Under the pieces are notes generated by a model that made no database searches, had not been told where the DNA came from, and worked only from the letters and a program-made list of their open reading frames with translations. Positions 1 through 7,199 of a stretch of 13,314 nt of DNA are shown here, piece after piece. This stretch comes from an uncultured Litorilinea sp. (GTDB taxonomy: Bacteria > Chloroflexota > Anaerolineae > Caldilineales > Caldilineaceae), in contig CAMPHP010000020.1 of assembly GCA_946885925.1 (NCBI GenBank), positions 1 through 13,314 of the forward strand, given 5' to 3'. Position numbers and translations under genes: made by a program. The number at the start of each line of letters is the position of its first letter. Position 1 is the stretch's first letter.

Positions 1-416
1 AGGCAGAATTGGGCATTACCTATGCGACGCAGCGCGAGATCATTGCTGCCAGAGATTTTCTTTGCGTCTTGCTGCCTTACTCACCAGAGACGGATCTATC
101 GATTAACGAGGCAACCTTTGCCGCTATGAAGCCCGGTGCATTTGTGGTGCATTGTGGCAGCGGCAGTGTCATTGATGAGGATGCATTGGCCGCGGCGATT
201 CGATCAGGGCATCTGGCAGGGGCCGCGCTCGATACCTTTGAATGGGAACCCTTGCGCGCCGATAATCCACTATTGTCACTGGCTCGCGATCCGGCTGCCA
301 ATGTGCTATTGACACCACACACCGCTGCTGCTACGCTGAGAAATGGGCGCACCGGCGATTGGGTGAATATTCAGCGGGTGTTGGCTGGGGAGGAACCATT
401 TTACCGAGTGGTATGA
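1..416 (+). CDS. D-2-hydroxyacid dehydrogenase family protein, C-terminal part (5' truncated by window)
   Basis: The reading frame is open from the left edge (codons from base 3), so this is the 3' part of a longer gene; the TTG at 9 is an internal Leu codon, not a start. What remains is the end of the NAD-binding Rossmann domain of the D-isomer-specific 2-hydroxyacid dehydrogenase family. It shows the SPET segment, the MKPGAFVVHCGSGSVIDEDAL strand-helix, the GAALDTFEWEPL segment carrying the catalytic Glu (WEP), and TPHTAAAT carrying the catalytic His. Family members reversibly reduce 2-oxoacids with NAD(P)H in the cytosol. The key oddity is that the family motif N-x-x-R-G reads H-C-G-S-G here, so the catalytic, carboxylate-binding Arg is Ser while Glu and His are kept. 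The substrate may therefore not be an ordinary 2-hydroxyacid. The antitoxin start lies only 30 bp downstream, so the genes may be co-transcribed. Family assignment is firm; function is not. Confidence 0.88.
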   Translation, partial: AELGITYATQREIIAARDFLCVLLPYSPETDLSINEATFAAMKPGAFVVHCGSGSVIDEDALAAAIRSGHLAGAALDTFEWEPLRADNPLLSLARDPAANVLLTPHTAAATLRNGRTGDWVNIQRVLAGEEPFYRVV

Positions 417-446
417 GTGAGAGGATTGAACTGCAGGAGGAATCTG

Positions 447-794
447 ATGAATCGCGTAGAGATCAGCAAAGCGGATGCTCTAGTTGAAGATACAGACGAT
501 TTAGCACGCCTGGTGGATCAGGTGGCAGAAGAACATAGCCGCATTATTGTGACGCGTGATGGTGAGCCAAAGGCTGCGCTGGTCAGCCTGGAGGACTTTG
601 CGCGCCTTACAAAAGAGTCTGAGGCTACCAAGGCCAAGAAAAAGATGAACTGGAATGAATGGCTAGAGGGAACGCGCCAACTGCGTGAAGATATTCTTGC
701 TAGTCGTGGAGGTCAGTCGATAGATCTCGACCAATTGATCCAAGATATGCGGGATGAGTTAGAGGAGCGAGATGCCTACCACGGTAGTTCTTGA
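447..794 (+). CDS. Type II toxin-antitoxin antitoxin, Phd/YefM family
   Basis: This 115-residue protein neutralises the toxin encoded immediately downstream and probably autorepresses the operon. The N-terminal half has the Phd/YefM shape: a short strand and helix (residues 1-28), then RIIVTRDGEPKAALVSLEDF, the characteristic strand-turn-strand-helix of the DNA-binding fold. After a Lys-rich linker (around residues 60-70) comes an acidic C-terminal helix (IQDMRDELEERD), the usual toxin-wrapping segment. I chose ATG 447 because AGGAGG lies at 435-440 with a 6-base spacer. The in-frame GTG at 417 would abut the upstream stop and has no such site. The end overlaps the toxin gene by 23 bp, which suggests translational coupling. 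No clear promoter is visible in the 30 bp upstream, so transcription may come from inside or upstream of the dehydrogenase gene. Confidence 0.87.
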   Translation: MNRVEISKADALVEDTDDLARLVDQVAEEHSRIIVTRDGEPKAALVSLEDFARLTKESEATKAKKKMNWNEWLEGTRQLREDILASRGGQSIDLDQLIQDMRDELEERDAYHGSS

Positions 795-1194
795 TGCCAG
801 CTTTGTGTTAGCACTCTTTGTTCCACACCCGAAAGGATTAGCGGCGCAAGCCATTGTTGAGCAACTGAGTGAGACAGACATAACAATGATTGCGCCTACT
901 CTGTGGCTCTATGAAGTGGTATCAGCAATTCAAAAGCTCACTTACTTTAAGCAAATAACGACTATTCAAGCAGAAAGAGCTTTTGGGTTTGCTGAACAGT
1001 TTAATATTACGCTTATTCCTCCAAATTTCTTGTTCGCGCGTAGTGCGATGGCCTGGAGCCAACGATTGAAACGTGCTAGTGCCTACGATAGCTTCTATCT
1101 AGCACTGGCCCAGGAACACAGTTGTGACTTATGGACAGCGGACAGCCAGCTGGCTAACGCTGTCGGAGAAAGCTGGATACGGTTGTTGGCGTAA
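772..1194 (+). CDS. vapC: PIN-domain ribonuclease toxin (VapC type)
   Basis: This 140-residue single-domain protein has the PIN fold, the Mg2+-dependent ribonuclease of type II toxin-antitoxin systems; VapC toxins typically cleave tRNA or rRNA. The four acidic metal-binding positions are all visible: D8 (LDAS), E48 (LYEVVSAI), D106 (AYDSFYLALA) and D124 (TADSQLA). Length is typical (about 130-145), so the toxin looks intact. The start ATG at 772 has GAGGAG at 762-767 with a 4-base spacer and lies inside the antitoxin gene (23-bp overlap). The pairing of a Phd/YefM-like antitoxin with a PIN toxin is common. The RNA target cannot be deduced. The next gene starts 59 bp downstream on the same strand. 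Confidence 0.9.
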   Translation: MPTTVVLDASFVLALFVPHPKGLAAQAIVEQLSETDITMIAPTLWLYEVVSAIQKLTYFKQITTIQAERAFGFAEQFNITLIPPNFLFARSAMAWSQRLKRASAYDSFYLALAQEHSCDLWTADSQLANAVGESWIRLLA

Positions 1195-1253
1195 TGGTTT
1201 TCTCAAGGACTATTTGCTAGAGGAGCGTGTCGGGATGTTGTAGGAGGGCTAAA

Positions 1254-2771
1254 ATGGCGCTACAACGAGAGATGCGAGCAAATACGGCGGTTGTCGATGA
1301 GTTGATCGGCTGGTTACGCACGACCACCCCTGAGCGCGTCATGGACGAGGCCGCGGCAAAGTTGGCCGCGGGTGTTGCGGAAGATGACCTTTGGGCCGCC
1401 AGCGTGCTAACTTCGAGCCGCTATGTCAATAACCAGGCACATAATCTGCTGGGCTTTGTGGCCCATTCGATGGTGGGCTGCGAGGATGCGCGGCGATTGG
1501 CCCAAGGACAGCCGCGCCGCATACGTTATTTGTTGCTCATGCAAACACTCCACCAAGCCGTGGCTGACCTTCACGATCCCTGTTTTGCACCCTCTGAATT
1601 GTTGCCCTTTTGGCCCCTCCATGAAGCGAGAGTTGAAGAAAATATCGAGTGGTTGCGTCGTGATGTGCGTATGGGCGAATTTAGCCGAGCGGATCACCGC
1701 CTGGTGGGATTGAATGAGCATCTGTCGCCCCAACAAATCGCTGACTTGGTGTTGGATATTGGGCTGGAGGGTATGGTCACAGACGACCATACGATCATCT
1801 CGCCCACATTGATGTTAGGCATGATTGACCTGGTGGGATGGGAGCGTGGCTTTGACTTTATGCGCTGGGCCATTCGCTATAGCGCTAGCTTCCCTTGCAA
1901 CTTTACAGCTTATGACCGCAGTATGCAGTTGGCGCGCGAACTCGGGTTAGAGGAAGGCGCACCCGTGCGCGAATTGCAGCCGGAGCGAATACAGGGATTG
2001 TGCGAACGCATCTTGAATGCTGATGCGGCAATGCGCCCACAATTAGTCGCCCAGGCACTCGTACATGAGGGCTATTCCCCTGCAGCTATCGTCGCTGCGG
2101 CTGCACAGACTGCGTGCGCGATGTATCTTATGGTTGAGCCTGTGCCTCACAGCGATTTTGATGCGATTAGCAGAGAGGTTGCGCCGATTCACCTTGGCAA
2201 CTGCTTGCGTACTCTATTCAGCGCGCTAGATTATATGTCGCCGCGCACGCAAGCCCTGGCTGCGCTCCAGGCGGGAAGCCAGTTAGAACGAGGCCCCATG
2301 ATTCTCGATGCGGATTTCCGCTATGTTCCGTTTACACACGCGCCTTCATACCCCTTTAGCGAGGATGTGGCTGCGCTGGCACAATACAGCACCACCGACT
2401 TGCTAGATTATCTGCGTGAAACAGCAGCCTATCACGATTGCCGGCAGGTGACAGCAGCCGTGCGCGCCTTTGCCAACCAAGGAGGTGACAGCGAAGCCCT
2501 GATCGCACTCCTGACTGAATTGTCTTGCACTGACCAGGGTACATTGATGCACAATTTCAAGCATCTCAACTCGATGGTCATTGAGTTCCGCCGCGCATCG
2601 CTCCACCAGCCGGGGAATCCAAATAACTGGAACTATTTGATACAGGCAGCCAAGTTTCTCACTTGGTATTGTGGCCTCACCACCAATGCCTATGAGCGAG
2701 CGGACGCAGCGCTAGAAGAACATCTCTCGCTGGCGCGGGTCGCTTTCCCAGGCAGCATAGAATCGTCGTAG
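1254..2771 (+). CDS. Uncharacterised His-rich, predicted helical protein (505 aa)
   Basis: I do not recognise this protein. ATG 1254 is chosen over the in-frame GTG 1227 because AGGAGG lies at 1242-1247 with a 6-base spacer. There is no signal peptide and no clear membrane segment, so it is probably cytosolic. The sequence reads as almost continuous amphipathic helix and carries 17 His. Several sit in conserved-looking blocks: NNQAH (H63), FVAH (H71), LHQAVADLHDP (H100, H107), VHEGYSP (H271), PVPHSDFD (H299), PIHLGN (H313), AYHDCRQ (H394), LMHNFKHLN (H433, H437). Such spacing could make a metal or haem site, but no canonical motif is present. Tyr/Trp-rich stretches (NNWNYLIQAAKFLTWYCGL) near the C-terminus resemble packed helices. 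It loosely recalls large uncharacterised helical proteins found near oxidoreductases, but I cannot name a family. The last 60 bp overlap the convergent amidohydrolase gene tail to tail. Confidence 0.8.
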   Translation: MALQREMRANTAVVDELIGWLRTTTPERVMDEAAAKLAAGVAEDDLWAASVLTSSRYVNNQAHNLLGFVAHSMVGCEDARRLAQGQPRRIRYLLLMQTLHQAVADLHDPCFAPSELLPFWPLHEARVEENIEWLRRDVRMGEFSRADHRLVGLNEHLSPQQIADLVLDIGLEGMVTDDHTIISPTLMLGMIDLVGWERGFDFMRWAIRYSASFPCNFTAYDRSMQLARELGLEEGAPVRELQPERIQGLCERILNADAAMRPQLVAQALVHEGYSPAAIVAAAAQTACAMYLMVEPVPHSDFDAISREVAPIHLGNCLRTLFSALDYMSPRTQALAALQAGSQLERGPMILDADFRYVPFTHAPSYPFSEDVAALAQYSTTDLLDYLRETAAYHDCRQVTAAVRAFANQGGDSEALIALLTELSCTDQGTLMHNFKHLNSMVIEFRRASLHQPGNPNNWNYLIQAAKFLTWYCGLTTNAYERADAALEEHLSLARVAFPGSIESS

Positions 2772-4225
2772 ATAAGGCGCAAGTGTTGCCGCAGCAGCAT
2801 TGCGGCGGACTAATTCCTCGGCATCATAGTGCTGCAATTGATCTGCCAGAGCCGCCGCGACCTCTTCTTCATTCACGCGCACTGTGTGCCCTTCCTGAAT
2901 AACCCACTCTCCTCCCCTCATTACATGGCGCACATGCTGCCGGTTGGCTTTACGTAGCAGCAGATCAATCACAGGCACTGTGGGCGCACTCCACGGGTAT
3001 CTCGCTGCGGCGTAATCAATCAAAAGTAAATCGGCCAACGCGCCAGCTTCGAGCACGCCCAGGTGTACATTGGGACCATAGGTGATGGTTGCACCACTGC
3101 GCGTACCCAGATGGAAGATCTGTGCGGCGCTGATGGTGGGGGTGGTTGCGCCAGGACGATTGGCGAGTGTCCACGCAAGCCTTAACTCGCGCAGGTAGTC
3201 CTGATCGTCATCAAGCGTTTGGCCGTCAAGCCCGATGCCTAGCGCAATGCCATGTTCGAGATAGGCGGGAATGGGGGCGACACCGCTACGCAGGCGCAGG
3301 TTGCTGCTGGGATTGTGAGCAATCCCCACACCATTTGCTTGGAGAAGGGCGAGATCCTCCGGTTCTGTCCAGATCATATGGGCAAGGTTAGCCAGGAGCC
3401 GAGCGCGCCAATTTCCTCCAAATGGGCGATAAAGCTTTTGCCCCATCTTTGCCAAGCATAGTATCGCTGATAGGCAGTCTCCAGCATGTGCATTTGCACG
3501 CGTGTTTGGTGACTTTGGGCGAATTCCACTGCACCCAGAATTAACTCGTCGCTACACCATTGCCCTCCGGCAGGGCTGATCTGGATATGAACGGTGTGGT
3601 GGGTGGCGTCGTGATAGCGGGTATAGAGACGATCACAAAGCGCATAGTAGTCGGCATGGCTAAGGGGATTCTTTCCCAGGAAACGCTGGGCGGCTTCGAC
3701 TGTCGTGCTGGGTAGGCCAGCCAAAAAGCCCGCACGATCGGCGTAGATCAACGGATTTTGGTCAACCAGCGGTGGGTGAAAGGCAGTGCGGATGCCTGCA
3801 TCACCATAGCCACGCAGCACAGCAGCGGCTTCCTGCTCCATCGCAAGCCAATTTTGGGGATTGTGGCTGTGGGCAGTGAGGGTGACGCCTGCATGCAGGA
3901 GTTGAATCCCTTCCCAAAGGGAGAGTAGATAGGGATCAACTGCCGGTTGGGAGTAGAGGCCGGGCAGCCAGATTTCGAGCAGGTCATCAGGCGTGCCCAG
4001 GGGGAAAGTGCCCAATCCGCGCCCGTGGTCATGGCTATTTGTGAAACTGGGCGTTAAGACGTATTGATCGCCACCAATTTGTGTTGCGTCAGGATAGCGA
4101 GTCACCAATTCAGAGCGCGGTCCAACGTCGACAACACGATTCCCTTCGACACAGACGGCGCAGCCTACCTGGGGTTTGCTAAAGGCGTCGGTGAGGGTGA
4201 CGCCAGCCCATATGATGGTTTGCAT
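2712..4225 (-). pseudogene. Amidohydrolase, ATZ/TRZ/SsnA-like, interrupted by a frameshift near 3383
   Basis: Two overlapping - strand frames together encode one amidohydrolase of about 504 residues. The N-terminal frame (4225 to the TGA at 3374-3376) has the metal motif H65-D-H67 (TNSHDHGRG), AHSHNP, and QMHMLET with the third metal His. The C-terminal frame (to the TAG at 2712) has LAHMIWTEPED, AHNPSSNLRLRSG and the GLDG Asp. Family members are cytosolic metal-dependent deaminases or chlorohydrolases acting on purine, pyrimidine, guanidine or triazine-type rings. The natural join is WLTL/AHMIW: one base is missing after the TTG codon (+ strand around 3383, GGGCAAGG). Without the join, the active-site His of LAH is in neither product. 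The TGA overlaps an ATG (ATGA at 3377-3374), so re-initiation is possible but would lack that His. The start is uncertain: ATG 4225 fits the family N-terminus best; ATG 4243 and TTG 4261 are alternatives, and none has a strong ribosome site. Confidence 0.82.
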
Positions 4226-4286
4226 GGGGGCATTCTGCCCCATGTGCTTGTGGCGACGCAAACGCCTTGCGTCTAGCTCCTTTTGC

Positions 4287-4325
4287 GCCTGTGATATAAG
4301 CCTGCCACAGGCTTATATCACAGGC
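4287..4325. repeat. Perfect 18-bp inverted repeat, 3-base loop
   Basis: Arms 4287-4304 (GCCTGTGATATAAGCCTG) and 4308-4325 are exact reverse complements separated by CCA. The repeat sits between the end of the secreted FG-GAP gene and the start of the amidohydrolase gene, both on the - strand. As RNA it would form a very stable hairpin. No run of T follows it on either strand (on the - strand it is followed by GCAAAAGG), so it is not a textbook intrinsic terminator. It could be a terminator without a U-tract, an mRNA 3'-end stabiliser, or a member of a dispersed palindromic family. Confidence 0.85.
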
Positions 4326-4345
4326 ACATCAAGGCAAATCCAGTT

Positions 4346-6766
4346 CTATTTGCCAAAGAGTAGCGGCATAAGCATCTGCGAGTAGGGAGCGAATAAGCCG
4401 TAAGTTCCCCATTGACAGACAGAAACCGTGATCGTGCTTGTCGCAAGGTCATGCGTGGCTTGTCCAGGCATAGTACAAGTGGACAGCGCATCCACCCAAC
4501 CATCTGGTGATTTCCACAGCACAACCAGTTCTTCCGCTTTTAAGATCGATTGGAGATCTGCCTGGCTGTACTGGATCTCGATATCAAAGGAAGGCAGTTC
4601 TGCATCTGCTTCGGCTATGCCGGGTTGTACGCTGGCATCTGCACCAGATGGGGAGATGTCGAAGATATGGCCGGTTGACAGATATGCAGTAGGTTGCTCT
4701 GGGAATAACGGAGTCAACACAACCTGTTGATCCCCGATCCCTGCCGGGAAGAGCACGCGCGTGGGTAATCCTTGCGTGTCCAGATATTCGACTTGTGTCG
4801 TGCTGTTGGGTTCCAACCTACCATCTACAGGCAAGGGGATGGCATAGAAGTTGTGGAATCTCTGCTCTTGCGCAACCACGGTAAGCTGGTTGGGCTGATA
4901 TTTCAGGTGATCTCCCGTGGGCGTGATTGTATATTCGCCGGGTTGCTGATCATCGAAGCTGAAGTTTCCATTTTGGTCAGTCGTCGTTGTTGCGCCACTG
5001 TTCAACTGTAACGTAACACCAGGCAAGCCGCTGTTATTGGCCTGTAGGACTTGGCCTTGGATGTCAAAGATGGGAGGGAACATAACGAAGTCACCCACAG
5101 GAGCCGCAGTGGGTAGCGTCACCGTTCGTTCCGCCGGACGAAAGTAATTGTTGCCATTGCTCGGTGTGACTGTATATGTGCCAGGGAGCAGGTTGCCAAA
5201 GGTGTAAACGCCTTGCCCGTTTGTGCCAGCGCTTCGTCCATTGTTCAATGTGATGGTTACACCCGCCACGGGACTGCCTTGCTCATCGACCACGCGCCCG
5301 CTCAAGCTGTGCATGATGGGCAGGACACCTGCGCGATCATTGGTGCGGTGGAACATAGGCCAAGGCTGGGCAGCACTCGCCGCGCCCGTTTCTTGGTAGA
5401 TAAAGAGCAATAGATGATGGTCACGCCAGTAATAGTTATTTGCGCCAAGTGTCTCTAATAACCCATCGCCATCCTGGTCGGTGACGACCAACATGCCTTG
5501 CAGTTTTTCGCGCTGCATTTTGAGCTGGCCGTTGGCTTCGTAGACATGACCCGACATCAGGAGAACTTCGATTTCGCCATCGCCATCCACATCGGCGAGA
5601 ACGGGTGAGGCGTGACGGGGGATGTAATCACCTGTGACTGGGAAGCCTTGCACGAGTGTTCCATCACCATGCCAAGCATAGAGGGTGTCGTGGGTGTGAA
5701 GCACAACTTCCGGTTTGCCGTCGTTGTCCATATCACCCAACGCGGGTGCATTCAGTGTGTTGGCGTTGGTACTCACCGGCCAACCAGGGAGCGGTTGCCC
5801 AAAGCGATCAATGGCATAGACCTTCTTCCCATTGGATGGCTGACCACAGTTCTCGTTGAAATCACCCGTCCCAAAAATGATATCCAGCGAACCATCTCCA
5901 TTAATATCACCAATGGCCGGGGCAGATTCGATATTCTGGGTTGTTTCAACAGGAAAACCTGGCAACGGCGTGGTATCGGCTTTCATGCCGTAGAAGAGAT
6001 AGGGATTGGCACAGCTAGGAATCTTATAGTTGTTTGACCCTATAAAAATATCAAGGGCACCATCACCATCCATATCAAATAGAGCCGCAGTAGAGCGACT
6101 CTCTCGATAGATAAGATAGTCGCGAGCAAGCGGCCAACCAGGCAAATAAGAGCCATCATGCTGGAAGGCATGCAGGCGGCGATCCATGCCCCCGATCACG
6201 ATTTCTAAATTACCATCACCGTCAATATCACCCAAAGCGGGCGTGGAGGTAAAACCATCGGGGTGTCCATCGGGGCGAGCGGAATTTGCTCCTAGCTCAT
6301 CCTTTGCCATCGCAGGCCAACCCGGCATTAATTGGAAATAGTCGGGCGCACCCTGATAGGTCAAGACAATCACGGCACCCGGCCCATTGCCATCCACCGG
6401 GTCTGCGCCACCTGTGGCGACGACCAGTTCGATTTTTCCATCGTTATTTAGATCCGCAGCAGCTAGGCTGGATTGAATACGAGTTCTGTCATAATTAGGC
6501 AGGTAATCTGCCATGTTTTTGTTCCAGACAACCTGATAGGTTGAGCCGTCTAGCATCAGGACATGTCCATCTTCGGTTCCACCCAAGATCTCCTGTTTGC
6601 CATCGCTGTTGAGGTCAATGACGAGCATGGAAGAGCGCTTGATCTCATGGGGAAGCGTGATGACGATGGTATCTTCTGCCGACGCAGATTGTGCACTGCA
6701 CAGCAGCAAGATCATTGCGAATGCAACGGGTAGCGAACTTAGAACTCGACGCGCAAGAAAATTCAT
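4346..6766 (-). CDS. Secreted FG-GAP/VCBS repeat protein with two carboxypeptidase-regulatory-like domains
   Basis: This 806-residue protein has a classical signal peptide: RR at 6-7, a hydrophobic core about 12-23, and a likely cleavage after A30 (ASA/E). Residues about 45-470 hold eight FG-GAP/VCBS repeats with Ca2+-loop motifs of the D-x-D/N-x-D-G type at about 51, 105, 180, 231, 287, 345, 392 and 430. They are interleaved with PGWP/PGFP blades, as in an integrin-like beta-propeller. Two Ig-like carboxypeptidase-regulatory domains follow (about 487-555 and 567-640). The last roughly 150 residues end in the hydrophobic tail QMLMPLLFGK. The protein is likely extracellular or surface-attached and involved in binding or adhesion; no catalytic motif is seen. 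ATG 6766 has AAGG six bases upstream. The gene is divergent from the MFS transporter across a 433-bp spacer that carries phased repeats. Domain calls are confident; the role is inference. Confidence 0.9.
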   Translation of the reverse strand: MNFLARRVLSSLPVAFAMILLLCSAQSASAEDTIVITLPHEIKRSSMLVIDLNSDGKQEILGGTEDGHVLMLDGSTYQVVWNKNMADYLPNYDRTRIQSSLAAADLNNDGKIELVVATGGADPVDGNGPGAVIVLTYQGAPDYFQLMPGWPAMAKDELGANSARPDGHPDGFTSTPALGDIDGDGNLEIVIGGMDRRLHAFQHDGSYLPGWPLARDYLIYRESRSTAALFDMDGDGALDIFIGSNNYKIPSCANPYLFYGMKADTTPLPGFPVETTQNIESAPAIGDINGDGSLDIIFGTGDFNENCGQPSNGKKVYAIDRFGQPLPGWPVSTNANTLNAPALGDMDNDGKPEVVLHTHDTLYAWHGDGTLVQGFPVTGDYIPRHASPVLADVDGDGEIEVLLMSGHVYEANGQLKMQREKLQGMLVVTDQDGDGLLETLGANNYYWRDHHLLLFIYQETGAASAAQPWPMFHRTNDRAGVLPIMHSLSGRVVDEQGSPVAGVTITLNNGRSAGTNGQGVYTFGNLLPGTYTVTPSNGNNYFRPAERTVTLPTAAPVGDFVMFPPIFDIQGQVLQANNSGLPGVTLQLNSGATTTTDQNGNFSFDDQQPGEYTITPTGDHLKYQPNQLTVVAQEQRFHNFYAIPLPVDGRLEPNSTTQVEYLDTQGLPTRVLFPAGIGDQQVVLTPLFPEQPTAYLSTGHIFDISPSGADASVQPGIAEADAELPSFDIEIQYSQADLQSILKAEELVVLWKSPDGWVDALSTCTMPGQATHDLATSTITVSVCQWGTYGLFAPYSQMLMPLLFGK

Positions 6767-6871
6767 GGTTTACCTTTTTGCGATACGGTAGTCTATAGAA
6801 TCGTTTGTGGATTCCATGAGCACTACAACTCTTGTCGATATGACGCTTCTATAGCGCCGAGCTAATTCTCT

Positions 6872-6899
6872 GATTCTCCTCTGATTCTATGGCGATTCT
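6872..6899. promoter_or_regulatory. Three GATTCT boxes on an exact 11-bp period
   Basis: GATTCT occurs at 6872-6877, 6883-6888 and 6894-6899, so the copies lie on one face of the helix. The first two share a longer unit, CTCTGATTCT. Tandem sites about 11 bp apart are typical of OmpR/PhoB-type winged-helix regulators binding head to tail. The boxes lie about 106-133 bp upstream of the secreted protein start and about 300 bp upstream of the transporter. The regulator and function are inference. Confidence 0.45.
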
Positions 6900-6914
6900 G
6901 TGGAGATAGTTTAG

Positions 6915-6943
6915 AGATATACATTAGCATGCAAAGTATATCT
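6915..6943. repeat. Inverted repeat with 8-bp arms (AGATATAC / GTATATCT)
   Basis: Arms at 6915-6922 and 6936-6943 are exact reverse complements around a 13-base spacer that contains the palindrome GCATGC. It lies in AT-rich spacer DNA and could be an operator for a dimeric regulator. AT-rich inverted repeats also arise by chance, so confidence is low. Confidence 0.35.
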
Positions 6944-7199
6944 AATACTCCTACATTCTACGTAGCTTAGGTACGACTGCTGCTGATTTTGTCGCGCTCG
7001 GTGCTCAAACTTCCCTGCTTCTATATACCTCATATGCCGTTGCTCAAACGTTTCATCGTCATTCCGCAAGTCCGCTGGCTTGCATTTCCCTTTTCGGATG
7101 ATAGAAGGGGTCAGGATAGGGAAGGCGCGAGGGTCGGTGTAGAATGAGTTGTATAGGGAATTTAGTGCCAAAAGCCGGGAGTAGACGAATAGGGGACTC

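Larger units (their letters stand above)
6767..7199. other. Gene-free divergent spacer between the secreted protein and the MFS transporter
   Basis: This 433-bp stretch is visibly AT-richer than its neighbours. It contains the phased GATTCT boxes (6872-6899), an inverted repeat (6915-6943), and an AGAATC/GATTCC pair (6797-6802 and 6810-6815). A TAGAAT hexamer at 7140-7145 lacks a convincing -35 partner, so no transporter promoter is called. A 96-codon - strand frame fills 6911-7201 but shows no recognisable domain, no ribosome site, and would start at the transporter's own start codon. I treat the region as regulatory or non-coding. Confidence 0.6.

Noticed and set aside
3374..3395. Programmed -1 frameshifting to make a full amidohydrolase
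   Set aside because: The required shift is -1 at TTG-CCC, but no X-XXY-YYZ slippery sequence or obvious downstream structure is present; a one-base deletion or sequencing error is simpler.
4224..4243. GGGGCA-TTC-TGCCCC hairpin at the amidohydrolase start
   Set aside because: A short 6-bp stem overlapping two possible start codons; it could arise by chance in a G/C-rich codon context and has no further support as a regulator.
4243..4261. Longer amidohydrolase starts at TTG 4261 or ATG 4243
   Set aside because: The family N-terminus aligns with MQTIIWAG at 4225, and the extra residues (RRHKHMGQNAP) look non-homologous; not excluded, because no start has a strong ribosome site.
5612..6037. A 141-codon + strand open frame
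   Set aside because: Antisense to the FG-GAP repeats; its pattern reflects the repeated Asp/Gly codons of the real gene.
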